DNA of 64,000 nucleotides from Tahibacter sp042701255 (GTDB lineage Bacteria > Pseudomonadota > Gammaproteobacteria > Xanthomonadales > Rhodanobacteraceae): contig NZ_CP170554.1 of the NCBI RefSeq assembly GCF_042701255.1, forward strand, positions 1,178,001 through 1,242,000, given 5' to 3'. Both the position numbers and the translations under genes were made by a program. Shown here piece by piece: positions 45,172-55,330 of the stretch (position 1 is the stretch's first letter; the number at the start of each line of letters is the position of its first letter). Under the pieces are notes generated by a model that was not told the DNA's origin, did not search any database, and saw nothing but the letters and a program-made list of their open reading frames with translations.

Positions 45172-47861
45172 ATGAACATGCTGCAGGACATTCTGAACCA
45201 GGACCTCGATCCGACCGAAACCCAGGAGTGGATCGACGCGCTCAACGCGGTGATCGGCGCCGACGGCCCCGAACGCGCGCACTTCCTGCTCGAGCGCATG
45301 GTCGACGCGACGCGCCGCGCCGGCGGCCATCTGCCGTTCCAGCCGACCACCGAATACGTCAACACGATCCCGCCCCACGCCGAGCAGCGCAATCCGGGCA
45401 ATGCGGCGCTGGAATGGCGCATCCGCTCCCTGATCCGCTGGAACGCGCTGGCCACGGTCGTGCGCGCGAACCGCAAGCCCGGCGAGCTCGGCGGCCACAT
45501 CGCGAGCTTCGCCTCGTCGGCCACCCTGTACGACGTCGGCTTCAACCATTTCTGGCGCGCACCGAGCGAGAACCATCCGGGCGACCTGCTCTACGTGCAG
45601 GGCCATTCCAGCCCGGGCATCTATGCACGCGCCTTCCTCGAAGGCCGCATCGGCGAAGCCCAGCTCGACCGCTACCGCATGGAAGTCGATGGCGGCGGCC
45701 TGTCCTCGTACCCGCATCCGTGGCTGATGCCGGAGTTCTGGCAGACGCCGACCGTGTCGATGGGCCTGGGCCCGATCATGGCGATCTACCAGGCGCGCTT
45801 CTGGAAGTACCTCGAACACCGCGACCTCATGCCGAAGACCGACCGCAAGGTCTGGTGCTTCATGGGCGACGGCGAAACCGACGAACCCGAATCGCTGGGC
45901 GCGATCTCGCTGGCCGGGCGTGAAAAGCTGGACAACCTGATCTTCGTGATCAACTGCAATCTGCAGCGTCTCGACGGTCCGGTGCGCGGCAACGGCAAGA
46001 TCATCCAGGAACTCGAAGGCGTGTTCCGCGGCGCCGGCTGGAACGTCATCAAGGTGGTCTGGGGCTCGTACTGGGATCCGCTGCTCGCGCGCGACACCAA
46101 GGGCCTGCTGCGCAAGCTCATGATGGAAACCGTCGACGGCGAATACCAGGCGTGCAAGGCGTTCGGCGGCGCGTACACGCGCGAGCATTTCTTCGGCAAG
46201 TACGCCGAGCTCAAGGAAATGGTCGCCAGCCTGTCCGACGAGGACATCTGGCGCCTGAACCGCGGCGGCCACGACCCGCACAAGGTCTACGCGGCCTATG
46301 CCGAGGCGATGACTCATTCGAACGGCCGTCCGACCGTGATCCTGGCCAAGACCGTCAAGGGCTACGGCATGGGCGGCGCCGGCGAGTCGATGAACATCAC
46401 GCACCAGCAGAAGAAGATGGACGACGACGCGATCCGCGCGTTCCGCGACCGCTTCAACATTCCGGTGTCCGACGAAAAGCTGCCCGAGGTGCCGTTCTAC
46501 CATCCGGGCAAGGATTCGCCGGAAGTGCAGTACATGCTCGAGCGCCGCGCCGCGCTCGGCGGCTCGCTGCCGCAGCGCCGTCCCAAGAGCGCCTCGCTGC
46601 CGGTGCCGGCGCTGTCCGCGCTGGAGCAGATCACCAAGGGCTCGGGCGAGCGCGAGATCTCCACGACCATGGCGTTCGTGCGCGGTCTGAACCTGCTGCT
46701 GCGCGACAAGGCCATCGGTCCGCGCATCGTGCCGATCGTCGCCGACGAGGCGCGCACCTTCGGCATGGAAGGCATGTTCCGCCAGATCGGCATCTACGCG
46801 CCGTTCGGCCAGAAGTACAAGCCGCAGGACTCCGACCAGCTGCTGTACTACCGCGAAGACCAGGCCGGCCAGGTGCTGCAGGAAGGCATCACCGAAGCCG
46901 GCGCGACCTGCAGCTGGATCGCCGCGGCGACGAGCTACAGCACGAACGACCTGCCGATGCTGCCGGTGTTCATCTTCTACTCGATGTTCGGCATGCAGCG
47001 CGTCGGCGACCTGTGCTGGGCCGCCGGCGACATGCGCGCGCGCGCGGCTTCCTGATCGGCGGCACCGCCGGCCGCACCACGCTCAACGGCGAAGGCCTGC
47101 AGCACGAGGACGGCCACAGCCATCTGCTGGCCGGTTCTATCCCGAACTGCCGCGCCTACGATCCGACCTTCTCCTACGAGGTCGCCGTGATCCTGCAGGA
47201 CGGTACGCGCCGCATGCTCACCGAGCAGGAGGACGTGTACTACTACATCACCGTGATGAACGAGAACTACAGCCATCCCGACCTGCCCGCAGGCGCCGAG
47301 GAAGGCATCATCAAGGGCATGTACCTGTTCAAGGACGGCGGCAAGCCGAAGAAGAACGCGCCGCACGTGCAGCTGCTCGGCTCGGGCACCATCCTGCGCG
47401 AAGTCATCGCCGCGGCCGAGCTGCTGGAGAAGGACTTCGGCGTCAGCAGCGACATCTGGAGCTGCCCGAGCTTCACCGAGCTGCGCCGCGACGGCCACGA
47501 CGCCGAACGCTGGAACCGCCTGCATCCGGAAGACAAGCCGCGCAAGGCCTACGTGACCCAGTGTCTCGAAGGCCGCGCCGGCCCGGCCATCGTCGCGACC
47601 GACTACGTGCGCCAGCACGCCGATTCGATCCGCGCGTTCCTGCCCGACGGCATGCGCTACACCGTGCTCGGCACCGACGGCTTCGGCCGCAGCGACACGC
47701 GCGCCAACCTGCGCCGCTTCTTCGAGGTCGACCGCTACTACATCGCGCAGGCCGCGATCGCCGCTCTGGCCGCCGAAGGCAAGATGCACGCGAAGGACGT
47801 CGCGCGCGCGATCAAGGAGTGGAAGATCGACGCGGACAAGGCGAATCCGACGACGGTGTGA
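45172..47861 (+). CDS. aceE: Pyruvate dehydrogenase E1 component, homodimeric type (frameshift at a CG tract)
   Basis: The E1 subunit oxidatively decarboxylates pyruvate with thiamine diphosphate and feeds lipoyl groups of E2. Blocks include HIASFASSATLYDVGFNHFW, GHSSPGIYARAFLEGR, the thiamine site GDGETDEPESLGAISLAGRE to NLIFVINCN, TVKGYGMGGAGESMNITHQQ and MFGMQRVGDLCWAAGDMRAR. At 47035-47046 there are six CG repeats. As read, the frame ends at 47055; removing two bases restores GFLIGGTAGRTTLNGEGLQH and a continuous 895-residue protein ending at 47861, the normal length. Since this is a central enzyme, an assembly error or slippage at the CG tract is more likely than true loss, but the sequence alone cannot decide. 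No aceF or lpd follows. Confidence 0.93.
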
Positions 47862-47869
47862 GAAACCCC

Positions 47870-47894
47870 GGCGCCGCGTCCGCGACGCGGCGCC
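47870..47894 (+). terminator. Terminator after aceE
   Basis: A perfect 11 bp stem GGCGCCGCGTC/GACGCGGCGCC with a CGC loop, 9 bp past the aceE stop. No U tract. Confidence 0.65.
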
Positions 47895-47994
47895 GTCCGA
47901 TGTCGTCCGTGCTCTGGGCCGGGATGATCATCCCGGCCACGGTTTTGCGATAGCGAGGGTGCTCTCTCGAAATCCATATCGCGCAGGGGACGGC

Positions 47995-49278
47995 ATGAAA
48001 ACGATATTCCGGATTACGGCCACGCTGGCCGCGTTGGGTTTTGCCGCGACCGCCATGGCGGCGCCGCTGCGCAACGCACGCAATGTCCGCCTGGTCGGCG
48101 AACAGATTTATTTCACGGCCTACGACGACGCTGCCGGGTACGAGCTCTACGTGGCCGACGCCGGACTGCTGACGGCCGGCCGCGTCATCGATCTCGTGCC
48201 CGGAGCCGAGTCGTCCGGCGCCACGGCCGTCGGCGTGCTCGGTACGCGCCTGCTCGTGGAAACGGCCGAAGCGGGCGTGGCCGGGCTGTGGTCCATCGAT
48301 CCGCAGCGCGGTTCGCGCTCGCGTCTGGCGACCCTGGGCTACGGCACCCTGCAGGCGGCGCAGACCCGTCCGCTCGGAACGATAGGCGGCCGCGCGCTCT
48401 TCACGGTCGACATCGGCAACAGCGACGCGCTCTGGTCCAGCGACGGCACGGCGGACGGAACCGCGCCCGTGTTCAGTTCCATCGACAAGGCCTGCGCGCT
48501 GCCCGGCCGCGTCCTCGCGGCGCGCTGGAATTCCGGCGGCGGCGTCTCGATCTGGTCCAGCGACGGCACCGTGGCGGGCAGCGCGCAGGCGTTCACGCCG
48601 ACGGCGACGGTCTACCGGGCACTCGTCGCGCAGGCTGGCGACTACTGCTACTTCGCGTTGCCGCGCAGCATCGACGGCAGCAGCGGCTGGGAGCTCTGGC
48701 GCAGCAACGGCACACCGAACGGCAGCAATCTGCTCGCGCAGAACGCCGGAGGCCGGCCGCTGGCCATCGGCGTCAGCGGCACGACGGCCTACGTGCTCGA
48801 CGGCACCGCGCAGCAGACACGCCTCTGGCGCAGCGACCGCGCGCAGCCCGTCGCGGTGCAGGAAGGCTATGCGACCGACGCGCTGCTGCAGGTCGTCGGC
48901 AGCCGGGTCGCCTATACCTCGCCATACGCGTATGCCGGCTCGACGAGTTACGGCCTGTTCGTCAGCGACGGCACGACCGCCGGCACGCAGCGCATCGGCG
49001 GCGGAATCGGTCCCATCGACACGCCGTACTGCCTGCGCGCGTTCGGTGCGCGTTTCCTCGCCATCGATCTGAGCGGCCGCTGGAGCGTCGACGCGTTGAG
49101 CGCGACCTGGAGGCCGTCGCCGATGCCGGACTCGCTGCTCTGCGACGGTCTCGAACGCAACGGCGTTTTCGTCGGTGCCGACGGCAGCCAAGCCTGGCGC
49201 AGCGACGACACCCAGGCCGGCACCGCGCTCATCCAGGAGAACACCGACCGCTTGTACGCGGCCAGCTTCGACCCCTGA
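47995..49278 (+). CDS. Exported propeller-like protein with W-S-D-G-T repeats
   Basis: 427 residues with a signal peptide (MKTIFRITATLAALGFAATA). The mature protein repeats blocks of the ELWxSDGTxxGT kind: ALWSSDGTADGT, SIWSSDGTVAGS, ELWRSNGTPNGS, LFVSDGTTAGT and AWRSDDTQAGT. These ELWxxDGTxxGT repeats are known from hyalin-like bacterial surface proteins and should form a beta-propeller. It ends YAASFDP, a weak version of the C-terminal motif of the two following exported proteins. The start at ATG 47995 begins the signal peptide. Function unknown; perhaps surface adhesion. Confidence 0.72.
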   Translation: MKTIFRITATLAALGFAATAMAAPLRNARNVRLVGEQIYFTAYDDAAGYELYVADAGLLTAGRVIDLVPGAESSGATAVGVLGTRLLVETAEAGVAGLWSIDPQRGSRSRLATLGYGTLQAAQTRPLGTIGGRALFTVDIGNSDALWSSDGTADGTAPVFSSIDKACALPGRVLAARWNSGGGVSIWSSDGTVAGSAQAFTPTATVYRALVAQAGDYCYFALPRSIDGSSGWELWRSNGTPNGSNLLAQNAGGRPLAIGVSGTTAYVLDGTAQQTRLWRSDRAQPVAVQEGYATDALLQVVGSRVAYTSPYAYAGSTSYGLFVSDGTTAGTQRIGGGIGPIDTPYCLRAFGARFLAIDLSGRWSVDALSATWRPSPMPDSLLCDGLERNGVFVGADGSQAWRSDDTQAGTALIQENTDRLYAASFDP

Positions 49279-49519
49279 TCGTTGCGCGGTACCGCCGCGC
49301 CGTGCTGCGGAAGCCGTCGCCGCGTATCGCCGTGCAGGCGCCGTTACGGCCGGGCCGGCGGCGAACGGCGTTCCGCGTCGTCGTCGTGTCCGCGATGGCC
49401 GGCACCTCGGACCGGACCGGTTGTGCTGATAGGCCGGCAGGCGAGGGTGCGCTTGCGTTCCCTTGCCTAGCCGACGGCGTTAGCATCGCCGCCGGCGGCC
49501 TGACCGGGGGAGATGGCTG

Positions 49520-50701
49520 GTGCATAGGATCGTCGCAGGTGTGGTCTGGGTGTTGGCGAACCTTGTCGTGGCGGCAGCGGCGCACGCCGACACCATCGAA
49601 TTCCACCCCGTCGCGACCGGCCTCGATCGCCTGACCGCGATCAGCTCCACGCCGTTCTATGCCGACACCGTATTCGTCGCCGAGCAGTCCGGCCGCATAC
49701 GTCTGGTGGAAAACGGCGTGCTGCGCACGGCGCCGTTTCTCGACATCACCGACCACACACTGTCGACGGGCTTCGAGCAGGGCCTGACCGGCTTCGCGCT
49801 GCCGCCGGCGTTTCCGGCCAGCCCTTACGTCTACGTGCACTACATCCGGCTCGACCAGGCCTCGCGCGTCGCGCGCTTCCATCTGTTGCCCGGGCCGCTG
49901 CTCGCTGCGGATCCCGCTTCGGAAACCGAGCTGCTGACCCTGCCGCAGCCGCACCCGACGCACAACTGCAACGAGCTGCGCTTCGGCCCCGACGGCTATC
50001 TCTACATCGGCTGCGGCGACGGCGGGCCTCCGTTCACGCCGGTGCACGATCCGCAGTCGCTGGCGGAACTGTACGGAAAGATACTTCGCATCGATGTGGA
50101 CAATGTTCCTGTCGGCCAGCCCTACGGCATACCGGCCGACAATCCGTTCCTCGCCGTCGCCGGCGCGCGGCCCGAGATCTGGGCGCTGGGACTGCGCAAT
50201 CCCTACCGCTTCAGCTTCGACGCATTGAACGGCGACCTGTGGATCGGCGACGTCGGCCAGTCGCTCTGGGAAGAAGTCGACCACGTGCCGGCGGGAACGC
50301 CGGCCGGCGTGAACTTCGGCTGGAACCGCATGGAAGCCACGCACTGCTATCCGGATCCGGGCTGCGACACCGGCGGGTTCTGGCTGCCGGTCATCGAATA
50401 CGACCACAACGCCGGCTGCGCCGTGATCGGCGGCCTGCGGCTGCGCAATACCGTGCTGACCAATCTGCGCGGCCGCTACGTCTACGCCGATTTCTGCAGC
50501 AATACGGTCTATGCCGCCGACAGCGGTGACGAGCTGAGCTGGTCCAGCACGGCGCTGGGGCATTCGCCTAAGCCGCCGACGGGCTTCGGCCAGAGCGCGA
50601 CCGGCGAGTTGTACATGGGCACCTACGGCGTCGGCGACGCGGTGCTGTATCGCATCACGCTGACCGACGGGATATTCGCCGACGCGTTCGAGGAGCCATG
50701 A
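49520..50701 (+). CDS. PQQ-dependent sugar dehydrogenase-like protein (Asd/YliI family)
   Basis: 393 residues from GTG 49520, preceded by GGGGGAG. Signal peptide IVAGVVWVLANLVVAAAAHA. It is a six-bladed propeller of the soluble aldose sugar dehydrogenase type: VFVAEQSGRIRLVENGVLRT, FEQGLTGFALPPAF, YVYVHYIRLDQASRVARF, HNCNELRFGPDGYLYIGCGD GG, YGKILRIDVDN, EIWALGLRNPYRFSFDALNG and GDVGQSLWEEVDHV. These blocks contain the residues that bind PQQ and calcium in characterised relatives. Substrates are probably sugars oxidised in the periplasm. The C-terminus ends IFADAFEEP, like the FADGFE end of the next gene, which suggests a shared sorting or processing tail (inference). Confidence 0.85.
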   Translation: MHRIVAGVVWVLANLVVAAAAHADTIEFHPVATGLDRLTAISSTPFYADTVFVAEQSGRIRLVENGVLRTAPFLDITDHTLSTGFEQGLTGFALPPAFPASPYVYVHYIRLDQASRVARFHLLPGPLLAADPASETELLTLPQPHPTHNCNELRFGPDGYLYIGCGDGGPPFTPVHDPQSLAELYGKILRIDVDNVPVGQPYGIPADNPFLAVAGARPEIWALGLRNPYRFSFDALNGDLWIGDVGQSLWEEVDHVPAGTPAGVNFGWNRMEATHCYPDPGCDTGGFWLPVIEYDHNAGCAVIGGLRLRNTVLTNLRGRYVYADFCSNTVYAADSGDELSWSSTALGHSPKPPTGFGQSATGELYMGTYGVGDAVLYRITLTDGIFADAFEEP

Positions 50702-50887
50702 CGGCGATTTGACGGCAACCGCGCGGTGCCAGGCGTCGGGGTTCCCGCGATACCGTGCCCACGGCGACGTCGTCGATCGGGCGTTGGCTATACTGGCTCG
50801 CACGCTGTCGCGTTGCCTCGGCGCCGCCGCCGGAATCCGCAGGCGACGCCGGCCGGCGGTGGTCTACCTGGTCGTTCGGAGAAGTCC

Positions 50888-53437
50888 ATGAAGCGAGTTG
50901 CGCAGCAATGGACACTTGTACTGCTGGCCGCGGCCGGTGCGGCGCACGGGCAGTACGTGGCCGAACTCGTCGTCGACGCGAACACCGATCCTTCGCCGAA
51001 CGCCGGGTCGGTGCCGCAGGATTTCTACCGTCTTGGCGACACCGTGTTCTTCGTGGCGGCGACGCCCGAGGCCGGCCGCGAACTCATGGCGACCGACGAC
51101 GATACGACGGTGCGCCTGTTCGTCGACTTCGTCCCCGGTCCAGCCGGCAGCTCGCCGCGCATCCTCGGCTCCATCGAGGGCCGGCTCGTCGTCGGCACCG
51201 ACTCCGCGATCTGGTCGGTCGATCCGTCCAGCGGCGACAGGAAGTCCCTGCAGACGTTCGCCGGTGGCGAGTTCGTACCGAACCCCCTTGCCGAAATCAC
51301 GGGCCGCGCGATTTTCCTCAACGCTGCCGACGGCCAGCTCTGGAGCAGCGACGGTTCGGCAGCCGGCACGCTCGCGCTGGGTGTCTTTCCGTACCGGGGG
51401 GTGAACGGATTCTCGGTGTCGTGTGCGTTGCCCAACGGCTTGCTGTTCGAAATGGACGGCGCCGACGGTCATGAGCTCTGGCATACCGACGGCACACCGG
51501 ACGGGCAGGCGCGTCTCGCGGCGTTTCCGAGCCAGTCGATGCTGACCGGATCCGTATCGAGCTACGACGATACCTGCTACCTCACGACCTCACGCATCGG
51601 CGGCGGCGGCTGGGGGCTGGTGCAGAGCGACGGTACGCCCGAAAACACCTCGGTGGCCGCCGAGTGGACCGATACTCACTACCTGGTCGCCGCCACGGCC
51701 GAAGGTCCGTTCGCCGGCGGCGTGGAATTCGGCTACTTCAGCGTGTGGTCGCCGGGAAAGACGTGGATGTTTCAGGGCGTCGTCGACTACCACCAGCCGA
51801 CCCGCATGGCATCGTCGAGAACGCATTACGCGTTGTCGTACTCCTCGGGTCTGGGCCAGCCCACGCGGGTCATTGTGGGCGACGGCAGCGGCCCGCGGGT
51901 CGTCACGTTCGAAGGTGCGCCGCTGGAGCTGCCGGAAGGCGCCAACAGCATCGTGCAAAGTGCCGGCGACCTGCTGTTCGCCGTCGGCGGCAACAAGACG
52001 TATCGGATCGATCCGGAGCAGGCGACGGCGACGCTGATCGCCGACGCCGAGGCGGTCGGCCGCTATCCCGGATTTGGGCGAAACTGGAACGGCATCGTGT
52101 ATGCCTCCGGCCGCGACGACTACGGCCTCGAACCGTGGCGCAGTGACGGCACCGCGGCCGGAACCTGGCGCATCGCCGATCTGATGACGGGCGGCGCCAG
52201 CGGCATCCAGGGCGAGGTCGCGGTCGTTCGCGACGATATCCTGTATTTCGGTGCGGTCGACCATGGCGCCGTCGGCGAAGTGCGGCGCGGTCTTTGGCGC
52301 AGCGACGGAACGGCCGAGGGTACGCGCGAGCTGGATCGCAGTCTCTACGGCGACGGGAGTGTCTACAGCATCCAGCCGTTCGCCGGCGGCATCGCCTTCG
52401 CCACCTACGTCAGCGGCAAGCAGCGCAGCTTCCTGGCCGACCCGGAACTGACGTCGGCGGAACCGCTGTGGCCGGAGGGGTGGCCCGGAGAGAGCTTCTC
52501 GTACGGGGACGAAACGCTGCTGGTGCAGCGATGTCGCCTGGGCGGTCAGTTCGACGAATCCTACTGCGCGCTCCGCGCCGACGACAGGCAACAGCCGCTC
52601 TGGCTCGGTCCGGAGCCGCTGCCGCCGACGTTCCGGGCGCTGGACCGCACCATCAATCACGCGCAGATGTACTTTCGCGGCGGCGCGCTCTGGCGCACGG
52701 ACGGAACGGCGCCGGGGACTTTCACGCTGGCGGCGCTGGTCCCGTGGCCGGGCTTTCTGGCGTCGTCGTCGATCCTTTCCCACGAGTTCGACGGCCAGCT
52801 GTATTTTCACGCCTGCACGGCCAATGCCGATTTCTGCGGCCTGTACGTGACCGACGGCACGGCCGAGCCCCAGCCGTTGGCGTCGATTCGCAGCGAGATC
52901 GGCGGCTATACCGTTCATGCCGGAGAATTGGCTTTCCTCACGATACCCGGCTCCGGCGACTTGACCGAGTCGCGCCTGTGGCTCAGCGGCGGCACGCGGG
53001 CGACGACGCGGGCCGTCGCCGACATCCCTCCGAGTTACAACGGCCTGCGCAGCGCCAGCGGCCTGCTGCACTTCCTCGCCAGGCGCACGTCGTCGCTGAA
53101 TGCCTATTTCGTTTCCGACGGCACCCAGGCCGGAACGCGCGAAGTGCCGCTGACTGGGGGCCAGGTGAAGGAATTGCTCGCCGTCCATGACGGGAACGAC
53201 GTGCTGGCCAGCTGCGACCTGCCGCCGCGCGGAATCGAGCTGTGCGTTTTCGCCGCCGATGGCAGCGGCCTGCAGCAAGTCGTCGAGATCGCGCCGGGCG
53301 AGCTCTCGTCGTCGCCGCGCTTCCTGGCGCAGACCTCCGATGCGCTCTATCTGGGTGCAAACGACGGTGTGCACGGCGTGGAACTGTGGCGGGTCGTGAA
53401 GCAGCCGGATCTGCTGTTCGCCGACGGATTCGAGTAG
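50888..53437 (+). CDS. Large exported propeller-like protein with W-x-D-G-T repeats
   Basis: 849 residues. ATG 50888 has GGAGAAG upstream and begins a signal peptide (RVAQQWTLVLLAAAGAAHGQ). Repeat cores: LWSSDGSAAGT, ELWHTDGTPDGQ, LVQSDGTPENT, PWRSDGTAAGT, LWRSDGTAEGT, LWRTDGTAPGT, LYVTDGTAEPQ and YFVSDGTQAGT, spread along the chain like the blades of two propellers. The final ELWRVVKQPDLLFADGFE carries the C-terminal FADGFE motif. It shares architecture with the 47995 gene, so the two may be paralogues on either side of the sugar dehydrogenase. A TATACT -10-like box lies at 50789-50794. Probably a cell surface or secreted protein of unknown role. Confidence 0.75.
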   Translation: MKRVAQQWTLVLLAAAGAAHGQYVAELVVDANTDPSPNAGSVPQDFYRLGDTVFFVAATPEAGRELMATDDDTTVRLFVDFVPGPAGSSPRILGSIEGRLVVGTDSAIWSVDPSSGDRKSLQTFAGGEFVPNPLAEITGRAIFLNAADGQLWSSDGSAAGTLALGVFPYRGVNGFSVSCALPNGLLFEMDGADGHELWHTDGTPDGQARLAAFPSQSMLTGSVSSYDDTCYLTTSRIGGGGWGLVQSDGTPENTSVAAEWTDTHYLVAATAEGPFAGGVEFGYFSVWSPGKTWMFQGVVDYHQPTRMASSRTHYALSYSSGLGQPTRVIVGDGSGPRVVTFEGAPLELPEGANSIVQSAGDLLFAVGGNKTYRIDPEQATATLIADAEAVGRYPGFGRNWNGIVYASGRDDYGLEPWRSDGTAAGTWRIADLMTGGASGIQGEVAVVRDDILYFGAVDHGAVGEVRRGLWRSDGTAEGTRELDRSLYGDGSVYSIQPFAGGIAFATYVSGKQRSFLADPELTSAEPLWPEGWPGESFSYGDETLLVQRCRLGGQFDESYCALRADDRQQPLWLGPEPLPPTFRALDRTINHAQMYFRGGALWRTDGTAPGTFTLAALVPWPGFLASSSILSHEFDGQLYFHACTANADFCGLYVTDGTAEPQPLASIRSEIGGYTVHAGELAFLTIPGSGDLTESRLWLSGGTRATTRAVADIPPSYNGLRSASGLLHFLARRTSSLNAYFVSDGTQAGTREVPLTGGQVKELLAVHDGNDVLASCDLPPRGIELCVFAADGSGLQQVVEIAPGELSSSPRFLAQTSDALYLGANDGVHGVELWRVVKQPDLLFADGFE

Positions 53438-53596
53438 CGCGCGGCGCGGCGACGATCCGCCGCGGCGTCCGCCAGGTTCATCACCGGCCCCGGTCGCGCA
53501 CGCGCCGGGACTTCAGACACTAGGCCTGCACGCGCGGCCTGCGCACAATCGCGCCATGCGAGGCGGAGCCGACTTCATCCACAGGGAGCGTGCGGC

Positions 53597-55027
53597 ATGA
53601 GGCAGGAGCGTCTGCTGCCGCTGATCGTCGCCACCGCGCTGTTCATCGAGAACATGGACTCCACCGCAATCGCGACGGCGCTGCCGGCGATCGCGACCGA
53701 ATTCAACACCTCGCCGATCGCGCTGAAACTCGCGCTGACCACCTACCTCGTCGCGCTGGCCGTGTTCATTCCGGTCAGCGGCTGGATCGCCGACCGCTTC
53801 GGCGCGCGCAGCACCTTCATGCTCGCGATCGGCGTGTTCCTGCTCGGCTCGATCGGCTGCGCGGCCAGCGTGTCGTTGCCGACCCTGATCGCCGCGCGCT
53901 TCGTGCAAGGCATGGGCGGCGCGTTGATGGTGCCCGTCGGGCGGCTCGTACTGTTGCGCACCGTGCCCAAGAGCGAGCTCGTCGTCGCATTGAGCTGGCT
54001 CACGATACCGGCGCTGGTCGGTCCCATGCTCGGGCCGCCGCTCGGCGGCCTGATCGTGACCTGGTTCGACTGGCGCTGGATCTTTCTGATCAACATTCCG
54101 ATGGGCCTGCTCGGCATCGCGCTGGCCTGGCGCTACGTGCCGAACCTGCGCGAGCCGCCGGGACCGCTGGACGGTATCGGCTTCGCGCTGTCGGGCCTGG
54201 GTCTTGCGCTCGCGCTGTTCGGCTTCTCGACCGTCGGCCAGCACCTCGTGCCGCTGCCGCTCGCCCTGGGCTGTCTCGCGGTCGGTGTCGTGCTTCTGTG
54301 GGCGTATGTCGTGCATGCGCGGCGGCACGTGCAGCCGCTGCTCGACCTCGGCCTGTTCCGCCTGCCGACGTTCCGCGCCGGCGTGATCGGGGGCTCGCTG
54401 TTCCGCATCGGCGTCGGTGCGACGCCGTTCCTGCTGCCGCTGATGCTGCAGCTCGGCTTCGGTCTGAATCCGCTGCAGTCGGGCCTGATCACCTTCGTCT
54501 CGGCCGCCGGCGCGATGTTCATGAAGACCCTGGCCGCGACCATCCTGCGCCGCTACGGCTTCCGCCGCGTGCTGCTGGTCAACGCGCTGATCGCGTCGGC
54601 GCTGCTCGCGGCATTCGGACTGTTCCGCGCCGATACGCCGCATCTGTTCGTGTCGGCCGTGCTGCTCGTCAGTGGCTGCTTCCGCTCGTTGCAGTTCACG
54701 AGCTTGAACGCGATCAGCTACGCCGAAGTGCAGCCGGCGCTGATGGGCCAGGCCAGCAGCCTAGCCGGCATGATGCAGCAGCTGTCGCTGAGCATCGGCG
54801 TGGCGATCGGCGGCTATGCGCTGCAGACCGCCGCGCTGTTCAGCGGCCGCCCGGAAACCGCCGCCGGCAACTTCACCGTGGCCTTCGCCGTCGTCGGCGC
54901 CTGTTCGGCGCTGTCGGCGTTCTGGATGTGGCGCCTGCCGGCCGACGCCGGCCAGGAAATGGCCGGCAAGGCCAAGCCCGGCGGCGAGCTCGCCGAACCC
55001 AAGATCGCGCAGCGGCCGGCGACCTGA
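53597..55027 (+). CDS. MFS transporter, DHA2 (EmrB/QacA) family
   Basis: 476 residues, a proton-driven drug exporter of the inner membrane. The N-terminus LLPLIVATALFIENMDSTAI with Asp in TM1 and the motif A loop SGWIADRFGARSTF between TM2 and TM3 are typical. Also seen are ARFVQGMGGALMVPVGRLVL (motif B-like) and PALVGPMLGPPLGGLIV (motif C), specific to antiporters of this group. About 13-14 hydrophobic segments are visible. The C-terminal tail is hydrophilic. No adaptor (EmrA) or regulator gene is adjacent, so substrate and control are unknown. Confidence 0.92.
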   Translation: MRQERLLPLIVATALFIENMDSTAIATALPAIATEFNTSPIALKLALTTYLVALAVFIPVSGWIADRFGARSTFMLAIGVFLLGSIGCAASVSLPTLIAARFVQGMGGALMVPVGRLVLLRTVPKSELVVALSWLTIPALVGPMLGPPLGGLIVTWFDWRWIFLINIPMGLLGIALAWRYVPNLREPPGPLDGIGFALSGLGLALALFGFSTVGQHLVPLPLALGCLAVGVVLLWAYVVHARRHVQPLLDLGLFRLPTFRAGVIGGSLFRIGVGATPFLLPLMLQLGFGLNPLQSGLITFVSAAGAMFMKTLAATILRRYGFRRVLLVNALIASALLAAFGLFRADTPHLFVSAVLLVSGCFRSLQFTSLNAISYAEVQPALMGQASSLAGMMQQLSLSIGVAIGGYALQTAALFSGRPETAAGNFTVAFAVVGACSALSAFWMWRLPADAGQEMAGKAKPGGELAEPKIAQRPAT

Positions 55028-55330
55028 GTACACAGGCCCCGGTTGTTCCGCACGGCCGGTGAGATCGCGCCGGAATGCAGGACTCGCAGCACCGGGATCG
55101 CGCGGCGACCGGCGATCGTGCTCTGAATGGAGCTGTCTTGCGCATGGGCCGGCGAAGCCGACGCCCGATGTGCGTTCCTGCGCGGCAGCCGACGGAAACG
55201 GCCGCTCCCGACATCGCACGCGCCCCGGCGATCCGGCGTCGCAGCGCCGCCTTGTCTGCGACCAAGGTCAGCGCGCGTGCGGCGGCGCTGCTCGCTAGAC
55301 TGCGCGCCCGCCCGAACCGACGAGACCTGC

